From: Profundibacter amoris
GTDB lineage: Bacteria; Pseudomonadota; Alphaproteobacteria; Rhodobacterales; Rhodobacteraceae
Assembly (NCBI RefSeq): GCF_003544895.1
Contig: NZ_CP032125.1
Location: forward strand, 3,300,001-3,364,000
Length of the DNA stretch: 64,000 nucleotides
Direction: 5' to 3'
Numbering within the stretch: position 1 is the first letter of the stretch; the number at the start of each line of letters is the position of its first letter. The notes beneath the pieces are model-generated. The model was not told the origin of the DNA. It saw only the letters and a list, made by a program, of their open reading frames with translations, and made no database searches. Shown here in pieces: positions 30,926-40,183 of this stretch. The position numbers and the translations under genes are program-made.

Positions 30926-31653
30926 GTTCCATCCATCGGGAAAAGGGCGGCCAGACGCGCCATTGCAGCGTCCAGTTCAGAGGCTTCGGTGCCGCGTCCG
31001 ACAATGTTGGTGCCGTAGGTGCCGTTGCTGTAAAACGGATAGGATCCGAACGAAAGATCGGGAAATTCCGCCGCCAGAGCGGCCAGCGGTTTGGCGATCA
31101 CCCCTTCGGGCTGCATCAGGCGCAGGGTTCTGGACAGCAGCGGTTTGCCGCCCGACAGGGTGGGCAGCAGAGAGGCCACCATCGCCTGAAAGATCATCGG
31201 CACACCGGCCATCACATGCACATTCTTCAGGGTGAAACCAGGGGCGGCCGAAATCGGGTTTTCGATCAATTCCGCCCCGTCGGGGATACGGGCCATGCGC
31301 AGGCGGGCCTCGTTCATTTCAACACCGGCCTGTTCGTAATGCGCCATCAGCAGGGCGCGGGCATCGTCGCGCACATCAATCGGTGTGCCAAAGGCTGCGG
31401 CAACGGCATCGGCGGTGATGTCGTCATGTGTCGGCCCGATTCCGCCCGAGGTACACACATGGTCGTAATGGTCCGAAAGATATTGCACGGCAGCAATGAT
31501 CGCACCTGTATCATCAGGCACCACGCGCACCTCTTTCAGATCAATCCCGTGCCCTGTCAGCGCGCCGGCCAGATGGTGCGTGTTGGTGTCCTGCGTGCGC
31601 CCCGAAAGGATTTCGTCGCCGATCACCAGCATGGCGGCAGTTGGGTTCATCAT
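30922..31653 (-). CDS. Molybdopterin-binding domain protein (CinA N-terminal domain only)
   Basis: 243 residues from ATG 31653. It is the MoaB/Mog-like domain seen at the N-terminus of CinA: AMLVIGDEILSGRTQDTNTH near the start and TSGGIGPTHDDITADAVA, the binding-loop motif. The C-terminal nicotinamide-nucleotide amidohydrolase domain of full CinA is absent, as in many stand-alone alphaproteobacterial proteins. It may act on a nucleotide such as ADP-ribose, but activity is not predictable. First gene of the leftward operon, 45 bp from divergent sfsA. Confidence 0.87.
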   Translation of the reverse strand: MMNPTAAMLVIGDEILSGRTQDTNTHHLAGALTGHGIDLKEVRVVPDDTGAIIAAVQYLSDHYDHVCTSGGIGPTHDDITADAVAAAFGTPIDVRDDARALLMAHYEQAGVEMNEARLRMARIPDGAELIENPISAAPGFTLKNVHVMAGVPMIFQAMVASLLPTLSGGKPLLSRTLRLMQPEGVIAKPLAALAAEFPDLSFGSYPFYSNGTYGTNIVGRGTEASELDAAMARLAALFPMDGT

Positions 31654-31698
31654 CGTGCTTTCCTTGTGCGCTTCTGCGAACAGATATATGCCTAACCC

Positions 31699-32406
31699 AT
31701 GCGCTTTCAAACCCCCCTTGTCCCCGCCACCCTGATCCGCCGTTACAAACGCTTTCTGGCCGATGTGCGGCTGGCGGACGGACAAGTGGTGGTGGCCCAT
31801 TGCCCCAACCCCGGCTCGATGATGGGGCTAAAAGACGAAGGGCTGAAGGTGTGGCTGGAGCCAAACGATGATCCAAAGAAAAAGCTGAAATATGGCTGGC
31901 GTCTGGTTGAATTTCCCGATGGTGCCTTTGTCTGTGTCGATACCGGCGTGCCCAACCGTGCAGTGCGGGCGACGCTTGAGGACAGGGTGGTTCCGGAACT
32001 GGCCGCCTATAACGTGGTGCGGCCCGAGGTGAAATATGGTGAAAACAGCCGCATTGATTTTCTGCTGCAAGGGGGCGGGTTGCCGGATGCCTATGTCGAG
32101 GTGAAAAGCGTAACTTTGATGCGGCAGGCTGGGCTGGCCGAGTTTCCGGATGCGGTGACGGCGCGCGGGGCGAAACATCTGGCGGAACTGGCGCGGATGG
32201 TGCAGGCGGGGCATCGGGCGGTGATGCTGTATCTGGTGCAGCGCACGGATTGCGACCGGTTCACGCTGGCCGGTGATATTGATCCGGCTTATGCGAAGGC
32301 CTATGCCGGAGCGCGGGCGGCAGGGGTCGAGGTGATTTGTTACGGCACGCGGATTTCGCCCGAGGGTGTTTGGGTGGCAGAACCCGTGCAGGTGATCGAG
32401 GGTTGA
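31699..32406 (+). CDS. sfsA: SfsA family DNA/RNA nuclease-like protein
   Basis: 235 residues, full length. Signature FLADVRLADGQVVVAHCPNPG, then KYGENSRIDFLL and YVEVKSVTL, which form a PD-(D/E)XK-like site (Asp, Glu, Lys). SfsA was named for sugar fermentation stimulation in E. coli; it binds DNA and its physiological role is unclear. An sfsA-map neighbourhood is frequent in Rhodobacterales. Confidence 0.93.
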   Translation: MRFQTPLVPATLIRRYKRFLADVRLADGQVVVAHCPNPGSMMGLKDEGLKVWLEPNDDPKKKLKYGWRLVEFPDGAFVCVDTGVPNRAVRATLEDRVVPELAAYNVVRPEVKYGENSRIDFLLQGGGLPDAYVEVKSVTLMRQAGLAEFPDAVTARGAKHLAELARMVQAGHRAVMLYLVQRTDCDRFTLAGDIDPAYAKAYAGARAAGVEVICYGTRISPEGVWVAEPVQVIEG

Positions 32407-32440
32407 TGCCTCCCGCGGGGATATTTGAGCCATTTGGAAG
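32405..32440 (+). repeat. Interspersed palindromic repeat, copy 2
   Basis: GATGCCTCCCGCGGGGATAT followed by TTGAGCCATTTGGAAG, beginning within the sfsA stop codon. It matches the copies at 16835 and 61927 in the GATGCCTCC-N-GCGG and GATATTTG-like blocks. The end half is closest to copy 3 (CCATTTGGAAG). Confidence 0.75.
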
Positions 32441-32502
32441 GGGGTGTCTGGAAGTTTGCCTGCGGCTGTATTATCTAGGGCGAAACAAGCAGGAGAACGG
32501 CT

Positions 32503-33315
32503 GTGACAGACAACGGCGGGCGCGTCACCAAAGACGGTATTCGGATTTACCAGCCGAGCGATTTTGCAGGGATGCATGCGGCAGGAAAACTGGCGGCGGA
32601 AATTCTGGACAAGGTGACCGCGCTGGTGGTGCCCGGTGTGACAACCGGCGAGCTGGACAAGTTCATCGAGGATTATGTGAACGATGCCGGCGCGGTTTCG
32701 GCAACGATTGGCTATAAAGGCTACAAGCACGCCAGTTGTATTTCGGTGAACCATGTGGTGTGCCACGGTATCCCCGGTGACAAGCGGATCAAGGATGGCG
32801 ATATTCTGAATATCGACGTGACCGTGATTGTTGACGGGTGGTTCGGTGATACCAGCCGGATGTATGTGGCCGGCAAGCTGGGGCGCAAGGCCGAGCGGTT
32901 GATTCAGGTCACCCATGACGCATTGATGAAAGGGATCGAGGCGGTCAAGCCCGGCAATACTTTTGGTGACATCGGTCACGCAATCCAGAGCTATGTGGAA
33001 GGCAACCGGATGTCTGTGGTGCGTGATTTCTGCGGGCACGGGTTGGGACGGGTGTTTCACGCGCCGCCCAATGTTCTGCATTACGGCCGTGCAGGCACCG
33101 GCCCTGTACTGGAAGAAGGTATGATTTTCACCATCGAGCCGATGGTCAATCTGGGCCGCCCCGAAACCAAGGTTCTAAAGGACGACTGGACCGCCGTGAC
33201 CCGCGACAAATCGCTGTCGGCGCAGTTTGAACATTCGATCGGGGTGACGGCGGATGGATACGAGATTTTCACCCTGTCACCGGCTGGAAAATTCCACCCG
33301 ACATGGGGCGGATAA
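32503..33315 (+). CDS. map: Methionine aminopeptidase type I
   Basis: 270 residues starting at GTG 32503, with CAGGAG nearby. Removes the initiator Met from new proteins. Metal ligands of the pita-bread fold are visible: Asp in NIDVTVIVDGWFGDTSR (two), His in FCGHGLGRVFH, Glu in FTIEPMV and in SAQFEHSIGV; the substrate His is in NHVVCHGIPG. Full length, no insertion, so type Ia. The 96-bp gap upstream holds the repeat copy 2. Confidence 0.96.
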   Translation: MTDNGGRVTKDGIRIYQPSDFAGMHAAGKLAAEILDKVTALVVPGVTTGELDKFIEDYVNDAGAVSATIGYKGYKHASCISVNHVVCHGIPGDKRIKDGDILNIDVTVIVDGWFGDTSRMYVAGKLGRKAERLIQVTHDALMKGIEAVKPGNTFGDIGHAIQSYVEGNRMSVVRDFCGHGLGRVFHAPPNVLHYGRAGTGPVLEEGMIFTIEPMVNLGRPETKVLKDDWTAVTRDKSLSAQFEHSIGVTADGYEIFTLSPAGKFHPTWGG

Positions 33316-33388
33316 ACACCGAGTTTAACCATACATGACGGCGGGACATTCCCTGATTTACGAATTGTTAATCAGTTTACCATTTATA

Positions 33389-33409
33389 GTTGATTAACCC
33401 TTAATCAAC
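33389..33409. promoter_or_regulatory. Perfect palindrome upstream of manC
   Basis: GTTGATTAA-CCC-TTAATCAAC, 9-bp perfect arms, ending 13 bp before the manC ATG. A related half site GTTAATCA lies at 33367-33374. The whole 60-bp stretch is markedly A+T-rich. It could be an operator or bent-DNA site; the binding protein is unknown. Confidence 0.55.
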
Positions 33410-33422
33410 CAAGAGTCCCGCC

Positions 33423-34856
33423 ATGCCCCAACCAGCGATACACCCCGTTATCCTGTGCGGTGGCAATGGCACGCGGCTGTGGCCGCTTTCACGCAAAAGC
33501 TATCCCAAACAGTTTGCCCGTTTGATGGGCGAGGAAAGCCTGTTCCAATCCACCCTCCGGCGGGTGGCGGCGCAGGATTATGCCTTGCCCATGATTGTGA
33601 CCGGCGCGCCGGTGCGGTTCATTGTGGCGGAACAACTGGCTGCCATCCAAATGGCGGCGCAGGATGTGTTGATCGAACCTGCGGGGCGCAACACGGCACC
33701 GGCGGTTCTGGCCGCGGCGTTGCGGTTGGCGAAGCGGGATGCAAACGCGCTGATGCTGGTGCTGCCCTCGGACCATATGATCCCCGATGCAGAGGCATTC
33801 CGGCAGGCGGTTGAAGCGGCTATGCCGCGCGCATTGGCCGGAGATCTGGTGACATTCGGCATTGCGCCAACGCGGGCGGAAACGGGATACGGCTGGCTGG
33901 AGCTGGCGGCAGGTGGCAAGGCGAACGGGGATCAACCGCAAGCCTTGGCGCGGTTTATTGAAAAGCCTGATCTGGCGCGGGCAAAACAGATGCTGGCCGA
34001 CGGGAATTTCCTGTGGAACGCGGGGATTTTCCTGTTCACCGCCAAGGCCATTCTGGCCGCCTATCGCACCCACGCGCCGCAGATGCTAGACTATGTTCAG
34101 GATGCGGTGGTCAAGGCACAGAAGGCAGCAGGGTTTACCACTCTGGCCGAAGACCCATGGAGCAAGGTCGAGGATGTCTCGATCGACTATGCGATCATGG
34201 AGCGGGCCGGCAATCTGGCAGTGATGCCCTATTCCGGCGGCTGGTCCGATCTGGGCGGCTGGAACGCGGTCTGGCAAGAAAGCGGGCCGGACGGGGCGGG
34301 GAATGTCACCTCGGACCGCGCCACGGCGATTGATTGTCACGATACCTTGCTGCGCTCGGAAACCGGCGGGGTGGAACTGGTCGGGATCGGGCTGGACGAT
34401 TTTGTCGTGGTCGCGATGAATGACGCGGTGCTGGTGGCACGCAAATCCGACAGCCAACGGGTGAAAGAAGCGGTTACCATACTGCAAGCGCAGGCAACGA
34501 AACAGGCGCGGGATTTTACTGGCGATGTGCGGCCGTGGGGGCGGTTTGACAGCCTGAAGCGGGGCAAGCGGTATCAGGTGAAACAGATCGTGGTGAACCC
34601 CGGCGCATCCCTTAGTCTGCAAAGCCACCGGCACCGCGCGGAACACTGGATCGTGGTAGAGGGCACCGCGCGGGTAACGGTAGGTGGCAGGGTGCGGCGG
34701 GTGCGTGAAAACGGGGCCGTTTATATCCCGCAGGGCGCGCAGCACCGGTTGGAAAACCCCGGCAAACAGCCGCTGGTTTTGATCGAGGTGCAGACCGGTG
34801 GCTATCTGGAGGAAGACGACATTGTGCGTTATAGCGATGTCTACGAGCGGGTTTAG
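33423..34856 (+). CDS. manC: Mannose-1-phosphate guanylyltransferase / mannose-6-phosphate isomerase
   Basis: 477 residues, type II bifunctional enzyme. The N-terminal nucleotidyltransferase has CGGNGTRLWPLSRKSYPKQF and FIEKPD; the C-terminal cupin isomerase domain has WGRFDSL, SLQSHRHRAEHWIVVEGTA and VYIPQGAQHRLENPG. Makes GDP-mannose for exopolysaccharide or LPS. No glycosyltransferase cluster adjoins it. The stop abuts the convergent stop of the metallo-hydrolase gene at 34857. Confidence 0.94.
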   Translation: MPQPAIHPVILCGGNGTRLWPLSRKSYPKQFARLMGEESLFQSTLRRVAAQDYALPMIVTGAPVRFIVAEQLAAIQMAAQDVLIEPAGRNTAPAVLAAALRLAKRDANALMLVLPSDHMIPDAEAFRQAVEAAMPRALAGDLVTFGIAPTRAETGYGWLELAAGGKANGDQPQALARFIEKPDLARAKQMLADGNFLWNAGIFLFTAKAILAAYRTHAPQMLDYVQDAVVKAQKAAGFTTLAEDPWSKVEDVSIDYAIMERAGNLAVMPYSGGWSDLGGWNAVWQESGPDGAGNVTSDRATAIDCHDTLLRSETGGVELVGIGLDDFVVVAMNDAVLVARKSDSQRVKEAVTILQAQATKQARDFTGDVRPWGRFDSLKRGKRYQVKQIVVNPGASLSLQSHRHRAEHWIVVEGTARVTVGGRVRRVRENGAVYIPQGAQHRLENPGKQPLVLIEVQTGGYLEEDDIVRYSDVYERV

Positions 34857-35630
34857 CTACAGTTCGATCACATCCCCCGCAGCATATTTGCGCGAACCGA
34901 ATTCATTGTGAAACGCCACCAGCGCGGGGAAATCGACGCAGTGCATCGGCAACAGAACCTCGGGCGCTTCGGCTTTGAAATATGCGATGGTTTCATCCAG
35001 CGGCGGGTTGTCCTCGGCCAGCAGGTGAAAGCCGCCGATCACGGCATAGAGCGGCTGGCCGGTGACCTGTTTGGCATAGTCGCAGATGTTGCAGATACCG
35101 GCGTGGGAACAGCCCGTCACCACCACCGCGCCCTTATCGGTGCGAAAGGCCAGCGCGGTGTCGTCGGGCATGGAGTCGCCATCAAATTCACCGGCCTCGA
35201 AATCATTGCTGCGCGGGATTTCACCCAGAAAGAATGCCCCTTTGGTAAACTCGGTGGCGCCCTTGGCTGGCACTACGTCGAAATCCTGCGTCAGGATACG
35301 GTGAATTTCACGATACCCCTTGGCAAAGCTTTTGCTTTTCGGGTTGGCCAGTTCCTTTAACACCCGCGGGTGCATCAGGATTTTCTTGCGCCCCGTAAAC
35401 CCGTGATGGCGCAAACCGCCGGTGTGGTCATTATGGAAATGCGAAAGCGCCACGAAATCGGCACTGTCCAGATCAACCCCCGCCCGTGCCGCATTATGGC
35501 GGTAGACATCGGAAAATCCGGTATCGAACAGGATCTTCTGCCCGCCATATTCGATAAACGCCGAAAAGCCCCATTCGGCCAGCCAGTGCATATCGCAGAC
35601 TTCGTTTTCGCAAAGCAGGGTGATTTTCAT
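34857..35630 (-). CDS. Metallo-beta-lactamase-fold hydrolase
   Basis: 257 residues from ATG 35630. Metal site motif SHFHNDHTGG, then GCSHAGICN and the C-terminal LLPMHCVDF. This resembles the family related to the methanopterin-side enzyme RFAP synthase-like and other MBL hydrolases (COG1237), whose bacterial substrates are unknown. A distant divergent neighbour encodes a COG3146 acyltransferase, 90 bp between starts. Longer upstream readings run into that gene and are not credible. Confidence 0.85.
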   Translation of the reverse strand: MKITLLCENEVCDMHWLAEWGFSAFIEYGGQKILFDTGFSDVYRHNAARAGVDLDSADFVALSHFHNDHTGGLRHHGFTGRKKILMHPRVLKELANPKSKSFAKGYREIHRILTQDFDVVPAKGATEFTKGAFFLGEIPRSNDFEAGEFDGDSMPDDTALAFRTDKGAVVVTGCSHAGICNICDYAKQVTGQPLYAVIGGFHLLAEDNPPLDETIAYFKAEAPEVLLPMHCVDFPALVAFHNEFGSRKYAAGDVIEL

Positions 35631-35720
35631 CTGATTGGCCTCCTGTCCCTCTACATCGCAAACCTGCCGCCGGAAAACCAGCCCCTTGACCCGACGGATG
35701 GATGCGCCACAGTTAACCCT

Positions 35721-36863
35721 ATGCCCGAACAAATCGAAATCCGCATCCTGAACAGCCTTGCCGACATTCCCGCCGATGACTGGGATGCCTGCGCGGGGGC
35801 GGATGATCCGTTCACCAGCTACCGTTTTCTGCGAGCGCTGGAGGACAGCGGATCGGTGGGTGCGGGCACCGGTTGGCAACCGCGCCACCTGACCGCCTAT
35901 CTGGGCGGTGAATTGATCGCAGCGGCGCCCTGCTATGCGAAATCCCACAGTCAGGGCGAATATGTGTTCGATCACAGCTGGGCCGACGCCTATATGCGGG
36001 CAGGCGGGCGGTATTATCCGAAACTGCAAATTGCGGTGCCGTTTTCGCCGGTGACAGGACGACGGCTGTTGGTGCGCGACGGTTTTTCAGAGATGGGACA
36101 AGCGGCACTGATACAGGGGGCGGTGCAGCTGGCGGCGGAAAACGGGCTTTCCTCGCTGCACATCACCTTCTGCACCCAAGCCGAGGCCGAAGCGGGCAAG
36201 GCGATGGGGCTGATGCACCGGACCGGTTCGCAGTTTCACTGGGTCAATGACAGCTACGGCAGCTTTGACGATTTCCTTGCCTCGCTGTCATCGCGCAAAC
36301 GCAAGAACATCCGGCGCGAACGGCGGCAGGCACAGGATTTTGGCGGTTCTATCCATATGCTGACGGGGGACCGGATCACGCCCGATCACATGGCCGCCTT
36401 TTGGGATTTCTATCAGGACACCGGTGCGCGCAAATGGGGCACGCCCTATCTGACCCGCGCGTTTTTCGATATCGCCCTTGAAACCCTGCGCGACGACATC
36501 CTGCTGGTGATGGCCGAACGCAACGGGCGCTGGGTGGCCGGCGCATTGAATTTCATTGGGGCCGATACCCTGTATGGCCGTTACTGGGGCTGCACCGAGC
36601 ACCACCCCGCCCTGCATTTCGAACTGTGCTATTATCGCGCCATTGATTTCGCGATTGCACAGGGGCTGGCGCGGGTCGAGGCCGGCGCGCAGGGCGAACA
36701 CAAACTGGCGCGGGGTTACCTGCCGGTCGCCACCCATTCGCTACACTGGATCGCGGACGAGGGATTCCGTGCCGCTGTGGCACAGTTTCTGGACCACGAA
36801 CGCGAAGCCGTGGACGAGGATATCGAGATAATGACCTCTTATGGTCCGTTCAAACGGGGGTAG
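35721..36863 (+). CDS. COG3146 (DUF482) GNAT-type acyltransferase, peptidoglycan-related annotation
   Basis: 380 residues from ATG 35721. Residues include PFTSYRFLRALEDSGSVG and HLTAYLGGELIAAAPCY, then YGSFDDFLASLSSRKRKNIR and RVEAGAQGEHKLARGY, the conserved COG3146 ending. The fold is FemAB-like GNAT; some databases describe it as involved in peptidoglycan synthesis, without firm proof. It overlaps nothing, and converges on the SH3 gene with 4 bp between stops. Confidence 0.85.
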   Translation: MPEQIEIRILNSLADIPADDWDACAGADDPFTSYRFLRALEDSGSVGAGTGWQPRHLTAYLGGELIAAAPCYAKSHSQGEYVFDHSWADAYMRAGGRYYPKLQIAVPFSPVTGRRLLVRDGFSEMGQAALIQGAVQLAAENGLSSLHITFCTQAEAEAGKAMGLMHRTGSQFHWVNDSYGSFDDFLASLSSRKRKNIRRERRQAQDFGGSIHMLTGDRITPDHMAAFWDFYQDTGARKWGTPYLTRAFFDIALETLRDDILLVMAERNGRWVAGALNFIGADTLYGRYWGCTEHHPALHFELCYYRAIDFAIAQGLARVEAGAQGEHKLARGYLPVATHSLHWIADEGFRAAVAQFLDHEREAVDEDIEIMTSYGPFKRG

Positions 36864-36867
36864 CTAT

Positions 36868-37377
36868 CTACCCCAGCGGATCAACATCCGTCATGAACCG
36901 TTTTGCGATATAGCCTTCAACACCGTCACCTTCGATGCGGATTTTCACCCAATCAGCGTTAGGGTCGGAAATGATCTCGGCAGCATCGCCATACAGAACC
37001 TTGCCCAGAACGGTGTAATTGGTCGAAGGCCCTTCGCGAACATTCACGCGTGATCCGGTAACATACCAGATGATGCGCTCGGGTTCCGGTGCGGGGGTGG
37101 CTTCTGCTTCGACTTCGGCCATAACCTCGGCCACGGCTTCGGCAACAACCGGTTCCGCTGTGGGTTCCGGCGAAGCCACAGGCGTCATAACCGCGACCGG
37201 TGTGATCATGGCAACAGGCGTGACTTCTGGCGCGGGCGCCGCTACGGGCTGATCCGCGGCCACCACAACGGGTGCGGTTTCAGGTGTGACTTCGGTAAAA
37301 ACCGGTTCGTCAAATTCAGGCGCAAAGGCCATAACGGCCCATATAGAGCCGCCTAAAAATAAAGTTAAGCGTATCAT
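36868..37377 (-). CDS. Membrane-anchored SH3-domain protein
   Basis: 169 residues from ATG 37377 (GGGGTGG upstream). One N-terminal hydrophobic segment (MIRLTLFLGGSIWAVMAFAP), then ~85 residues of Pro/Ala/Val/Glu-rich linker with repeated TPVA units, then an SH3_3 domain (GSRVNVREGPSTNYTVLGKV, WVKIRIEGDGVEGYI). Bacterial SH3 domains of this type bind cell wall. The linker could let it reach across the periplasm. Divergent from parC. Confidence 0.85.
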   Translation of the reverse strand: MIRLTLFLGGSIWAVMAFAPEFDEPVFTEVTPETAPVVVAADQPVAAPAPEVTPVAMITPVAVMTPVASPEPTAEPVVAEAVAEVMAEVEAEATPAPEPERIIWYVTGSRVNVREGPSTNYTVLGKVLYGDAAEIISDPNADWVKIRIEGDGVEGYIAKRFMTDVDPLG

Positions 37378-37511
37378 TTTTCCACCCCAAGGGCTGGCAG
37401 GCCCCGAAAACTTGTTACTTGTGCGACTCACTTTCTACAGGATTCGGGACCATCGCGTAAAGTTACCATTGTTTCTTGTCCTTGACCTGTGGCGCGGTTA
37501 TCACGGGCGGT

Positions 37512-39839
37512 ATGAGTGACACGAGTTCAGACAACAAAGAAAAAACAGGCGAAATCACCGAACCTTTGCGCCACGCGCTGGGTGACCGGTATCTAACCTA
37601 TGCCCTGTCCACTATTATGCACCGCGCGCTGCCGGATGCCCGCGACGGGTTGAAACCTGTGCATAGGCGTATCCTGTATGCCATGAGCCGTTTGAAATTG
37701 AATTCTACGGGCGGATTTTTAAAATCTGCCAAGATTAGCGGCGATACCATGGGGGATTTTCACCCACATGGGGATATGGCGATTTACGATGCCATGGCGC
37801 GGCTGGCACAGGATTTTAACGTGCGTTACCCGATGGTGGACGGCCAAGGGAATTTTGGCAATATCGATGGCGATAACCCAGCCGCCAGCCGCTATACAGA
37901 AGCACGGATGACCGATATCGCCGAGGCAATGTTGGAAGGGCTAAGTGAAAATGCTGTGGATTTTCGCGATAATTATGATGGTCGCCTGACTGAACCCGTT
38001 GTGTTACCGGCCACATTCCCGAACCTTCTGGCCAATGGTTCCAGCGGCATTGCTGTGGGCATGGCCACAAACATCCCGCCACATAATATCGAGGAATTGT
38101 GCAACGCCTGTCTGCACATGATCAAGGCCCCGAATGTGCGCGACGAAACCCTGCTGGACTACATCCCCGGCCCCGATTTCCCCACCGGCGGCACGATCGT
38201 CGAGCCAAAGGAAAATATCCTGGAGGCCTATCGCACCGGTCGCGGGTCGTTCCGGCTGCGCAGCAATTATGTGGTCGAGGATCTGGGGCGCGGGCAGTGG
38301 CAAGTGGTTGTCACCGAAATTCCCTATCAGGTGCAGAAATCGAAACTGATCGAAAAGCTGGCCGAGCTGATCCAGCTTAAAAAACTGCCCATTCTGGCCG
38401 ATGTGCGCGATGAAAGCGCCGATGATATCCGTCTGGTGCTGGAGCCACGCAGCAAGAATGTCGATCCCGATGTGATGATGGGAATGCTGTTCAAAACCTC
38501 CGATCTGGAAGTGCGTTTCAGCATGAATATGAACGTGCTGATTGACGGGCTGACCCCCAAGGTCTGTAGCCTGAAAGAGGTGCTACGCGCCTTTCTGGAC
38601 CACCGCCGCGATGTTTTGCAACGGCGCAGCCAGCACCGGCTGGATAAAATCGACCACCGGCTGGAAGTGCTGGAAGGGTTCATCATTGCCTTCCTCAATC
38701 TGGACCGCGTGATCGACATTATCCGCTACGATGACGACCCGAAAAAGGCGCTGATGTTCGAGGACTGGTCACGCGACCACCCGCGCGCCACGTCGGAGAA
38801 GGATTACGTTTCCCCCTTTGCCGGTCGTGCGCCGATTGGCGAGGACGAGGAGCCATCCCTGACCGAAGTGCAGGCCGAAGCCATCCTGAATATGCGCCTG
38901 CGGTCCTTGCGACGGCTGGAGGAAATCGAACTGGTGCGCGAGCGTGACGAACTGATGATCGAACGCGCCGAGCTTGAGGATTTGCTGGAAGACGAGGGCC
39001 TGCAATGGGCAAAGATTTCCGAGCAGCTGCGCGAGACCCGCAAGAAATTCGGCAAGGATTACGAGGGCGGCGCACGGCGCACCCTGTTTGCCGAGGCCGG
39101 CGAGGTCGAGGACGTGCCGATCGAGGCAATGATCGAGCGCGAGCCGATCACCGTGGTTTGCTCGCAAATGGGCTGGATCAGGGCGATGTCGGGCCATATC
39201 GACCTGAACCGCGAGCTGAAATTCAAGGACGGCGACGGGCCGCGGTTTATTTTCCACGCCGAAACCACTGACCGCCTGCTGGTGTTTGGCAGCAACGGGC
39301 GGTTTTACACCTTGTCCGCCGCCAACCTGCCCGGCGGGCGCGGCATGGGTGAACCTCTGCGCCTGATGGTGGACCTGCCGAACGAGGCCGAGATCGTCGA
39401 TCTGTTCATCCATAAACCGGGCCGCAAACTGCTGGTTGCCTCGAGTGCTGGCGACGGCTTTGTCGCCGCCGAGGACGATGTGCTGGCCCAGACCCGCACC
39501 GGCAAACAGGTGCTGAACGTGCGTGGCGACGTGCGGGCGCTGGTCTGTCGGGTGGTTCAGGGTGACCACATCGCGTGTGTTGGTGAAAATCGCAAGGTTC
39601 TGGTGTTCCCGATTGCCGAATTGCCCGAAATGGGACGCGGCAAGGGGGTTCGTTTGCAGAAATACAAGGACGGCGGGTTAAGTGACGCGACGACCTTTGA
39701 TCTGGCGGAAGGGCTGTCATGGCTTGATCCGGCGGGGCGGACGCGGACCGAAACCGAACTGGCGGAATGGACCGGCAAACGGGCCAGCGCCGGTCGAATG
39801 GCCCCGCGCGGGTTCCCGCGGGATAACAAGTTTACTTAG
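37512..39839 (+). CDS. parC: DNA topoisomerase IV subunit A
   Basis: 775 residues from ATG 37512. Type IIA topoisomerase with active-site Tyr128 (AASRYTEARM), helix HPHGDMAIYDAM (quinolone region) and a C-terminal beta-pinwheel with FIFHAETTDRLLVFG. The C-domain lacks the GyrA box, so it is ParC rather than GyrA. With ParE it decatenates daughter chromosomes. The quinolone-pocket position that is Ser80 in E. coli is Met here. A short Asp/Ser-rich N-tail precedes the conserved core. Confidence 0.95.
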   Translation: MSDTSSDNKEKTGEITEPLRHALGDRYLTYALSTIMHRALPDARDGLKPVHRRILYAMSRLKLNSTGGFLKSAKISGDTMGDFHPHGDMAIYDAMARLAQDFNVRYPMVDGQGNFGNIDGDNPAASRYTEARMTDIAEAMLEGLSENAVDFRDNYDGRLTEPVVLPATFPNLLANGSSGIAVGMATNIPPHNIEELCNACLHMIKAPNVRDETLLDYIPGPDFPTGGTIVEPKENILEAYRTGRGSFRLRSNYVVEDLGRGQWQVVVTEIPYQVQKSKLIEKLAELIQLKKLPILADVRDESADDIRLVLEPRSKNVDPDVMMGMLFKTSDLEVRFSMNMNVLIDGLTPKVCSLKEVLRAFLDHRRDVLQRRSQHRLDKIDHRLEVLEGFIIAFLNLDRVIDIIRYDDDPKKALMFEDWSRDHPRATSEKDYVSPFAGRAPIGEDEEPSLTEVQAEAILNMRLRSLRRLEEIELVRERDELMIERAELEDLLEDEGLQWAKISEQLRETRKKFGKDYEGGARRTLFAEAGEVEDVPIEAMIEREPITVVCSQMGWIRAMSGHIDLNRELKFKDGDGPRFIFHAETTDRLLVFGSNGRFYTLSAANLPGGRGMGEPLRLMVDLPNEAEIVDLFIHKPGRKLLVASSAGDGFVAAEDDVLAQTRTGKQVLNVRGDVRALVCRVVQGDHIACVGENRKVLVFPIAELPEMGRGKGVRLQKYKDGGLSDATTFDLAEGLSWLDPAGRTRTETELAEWTGKRASAGRMAPRGFPRDNKFT

Positions 39840-40183
39840 GGTGAAACATCAGATGTGTATGTCTCGATGTAGGGCTAGTTCTGAAAATGGCGAACGGTCA
39901 TTGATGTTAAGCGCAAATAAGGTCGGCTTTGAGCCCAAAATGCCAGATGTTGCGTGACGAGCCAAGGTCCGTAAACGTAGGAGAGGCAACACTGCTTTGG
40001 TTTTGAAGTGGATAACTAACCCTCTGACCGCGCGACTCCGATAGCTGGGCCAATAAGTCAAGTTAGCGCTCAGTTCTAAGAAAAGCTTTTGACTGCTTTC
40101 CGGACAACGATTTATGATTGCTTGAGCAGGACGGCTGAAACACGTTTTTGCTTTAGGTAATTACACAAAGGTTTGGTGATTAG
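39840..40183. other. Intergenic stretch after parC
   Basis: 344 bp without a credible gene. Small open frames lack ribosome sites. I see no strong hairpin with T-run and no tRNA-like fold. Base composition drifts toward A+T before the next gene. Confidence 0.5.

Noticed and set aside
33390-33408. TTGAT...ATCAA at manC as an FNR box
   Set aside because: The half sites are 9 bp apart, not 4; FNR dimers need the 4-bp spacing.
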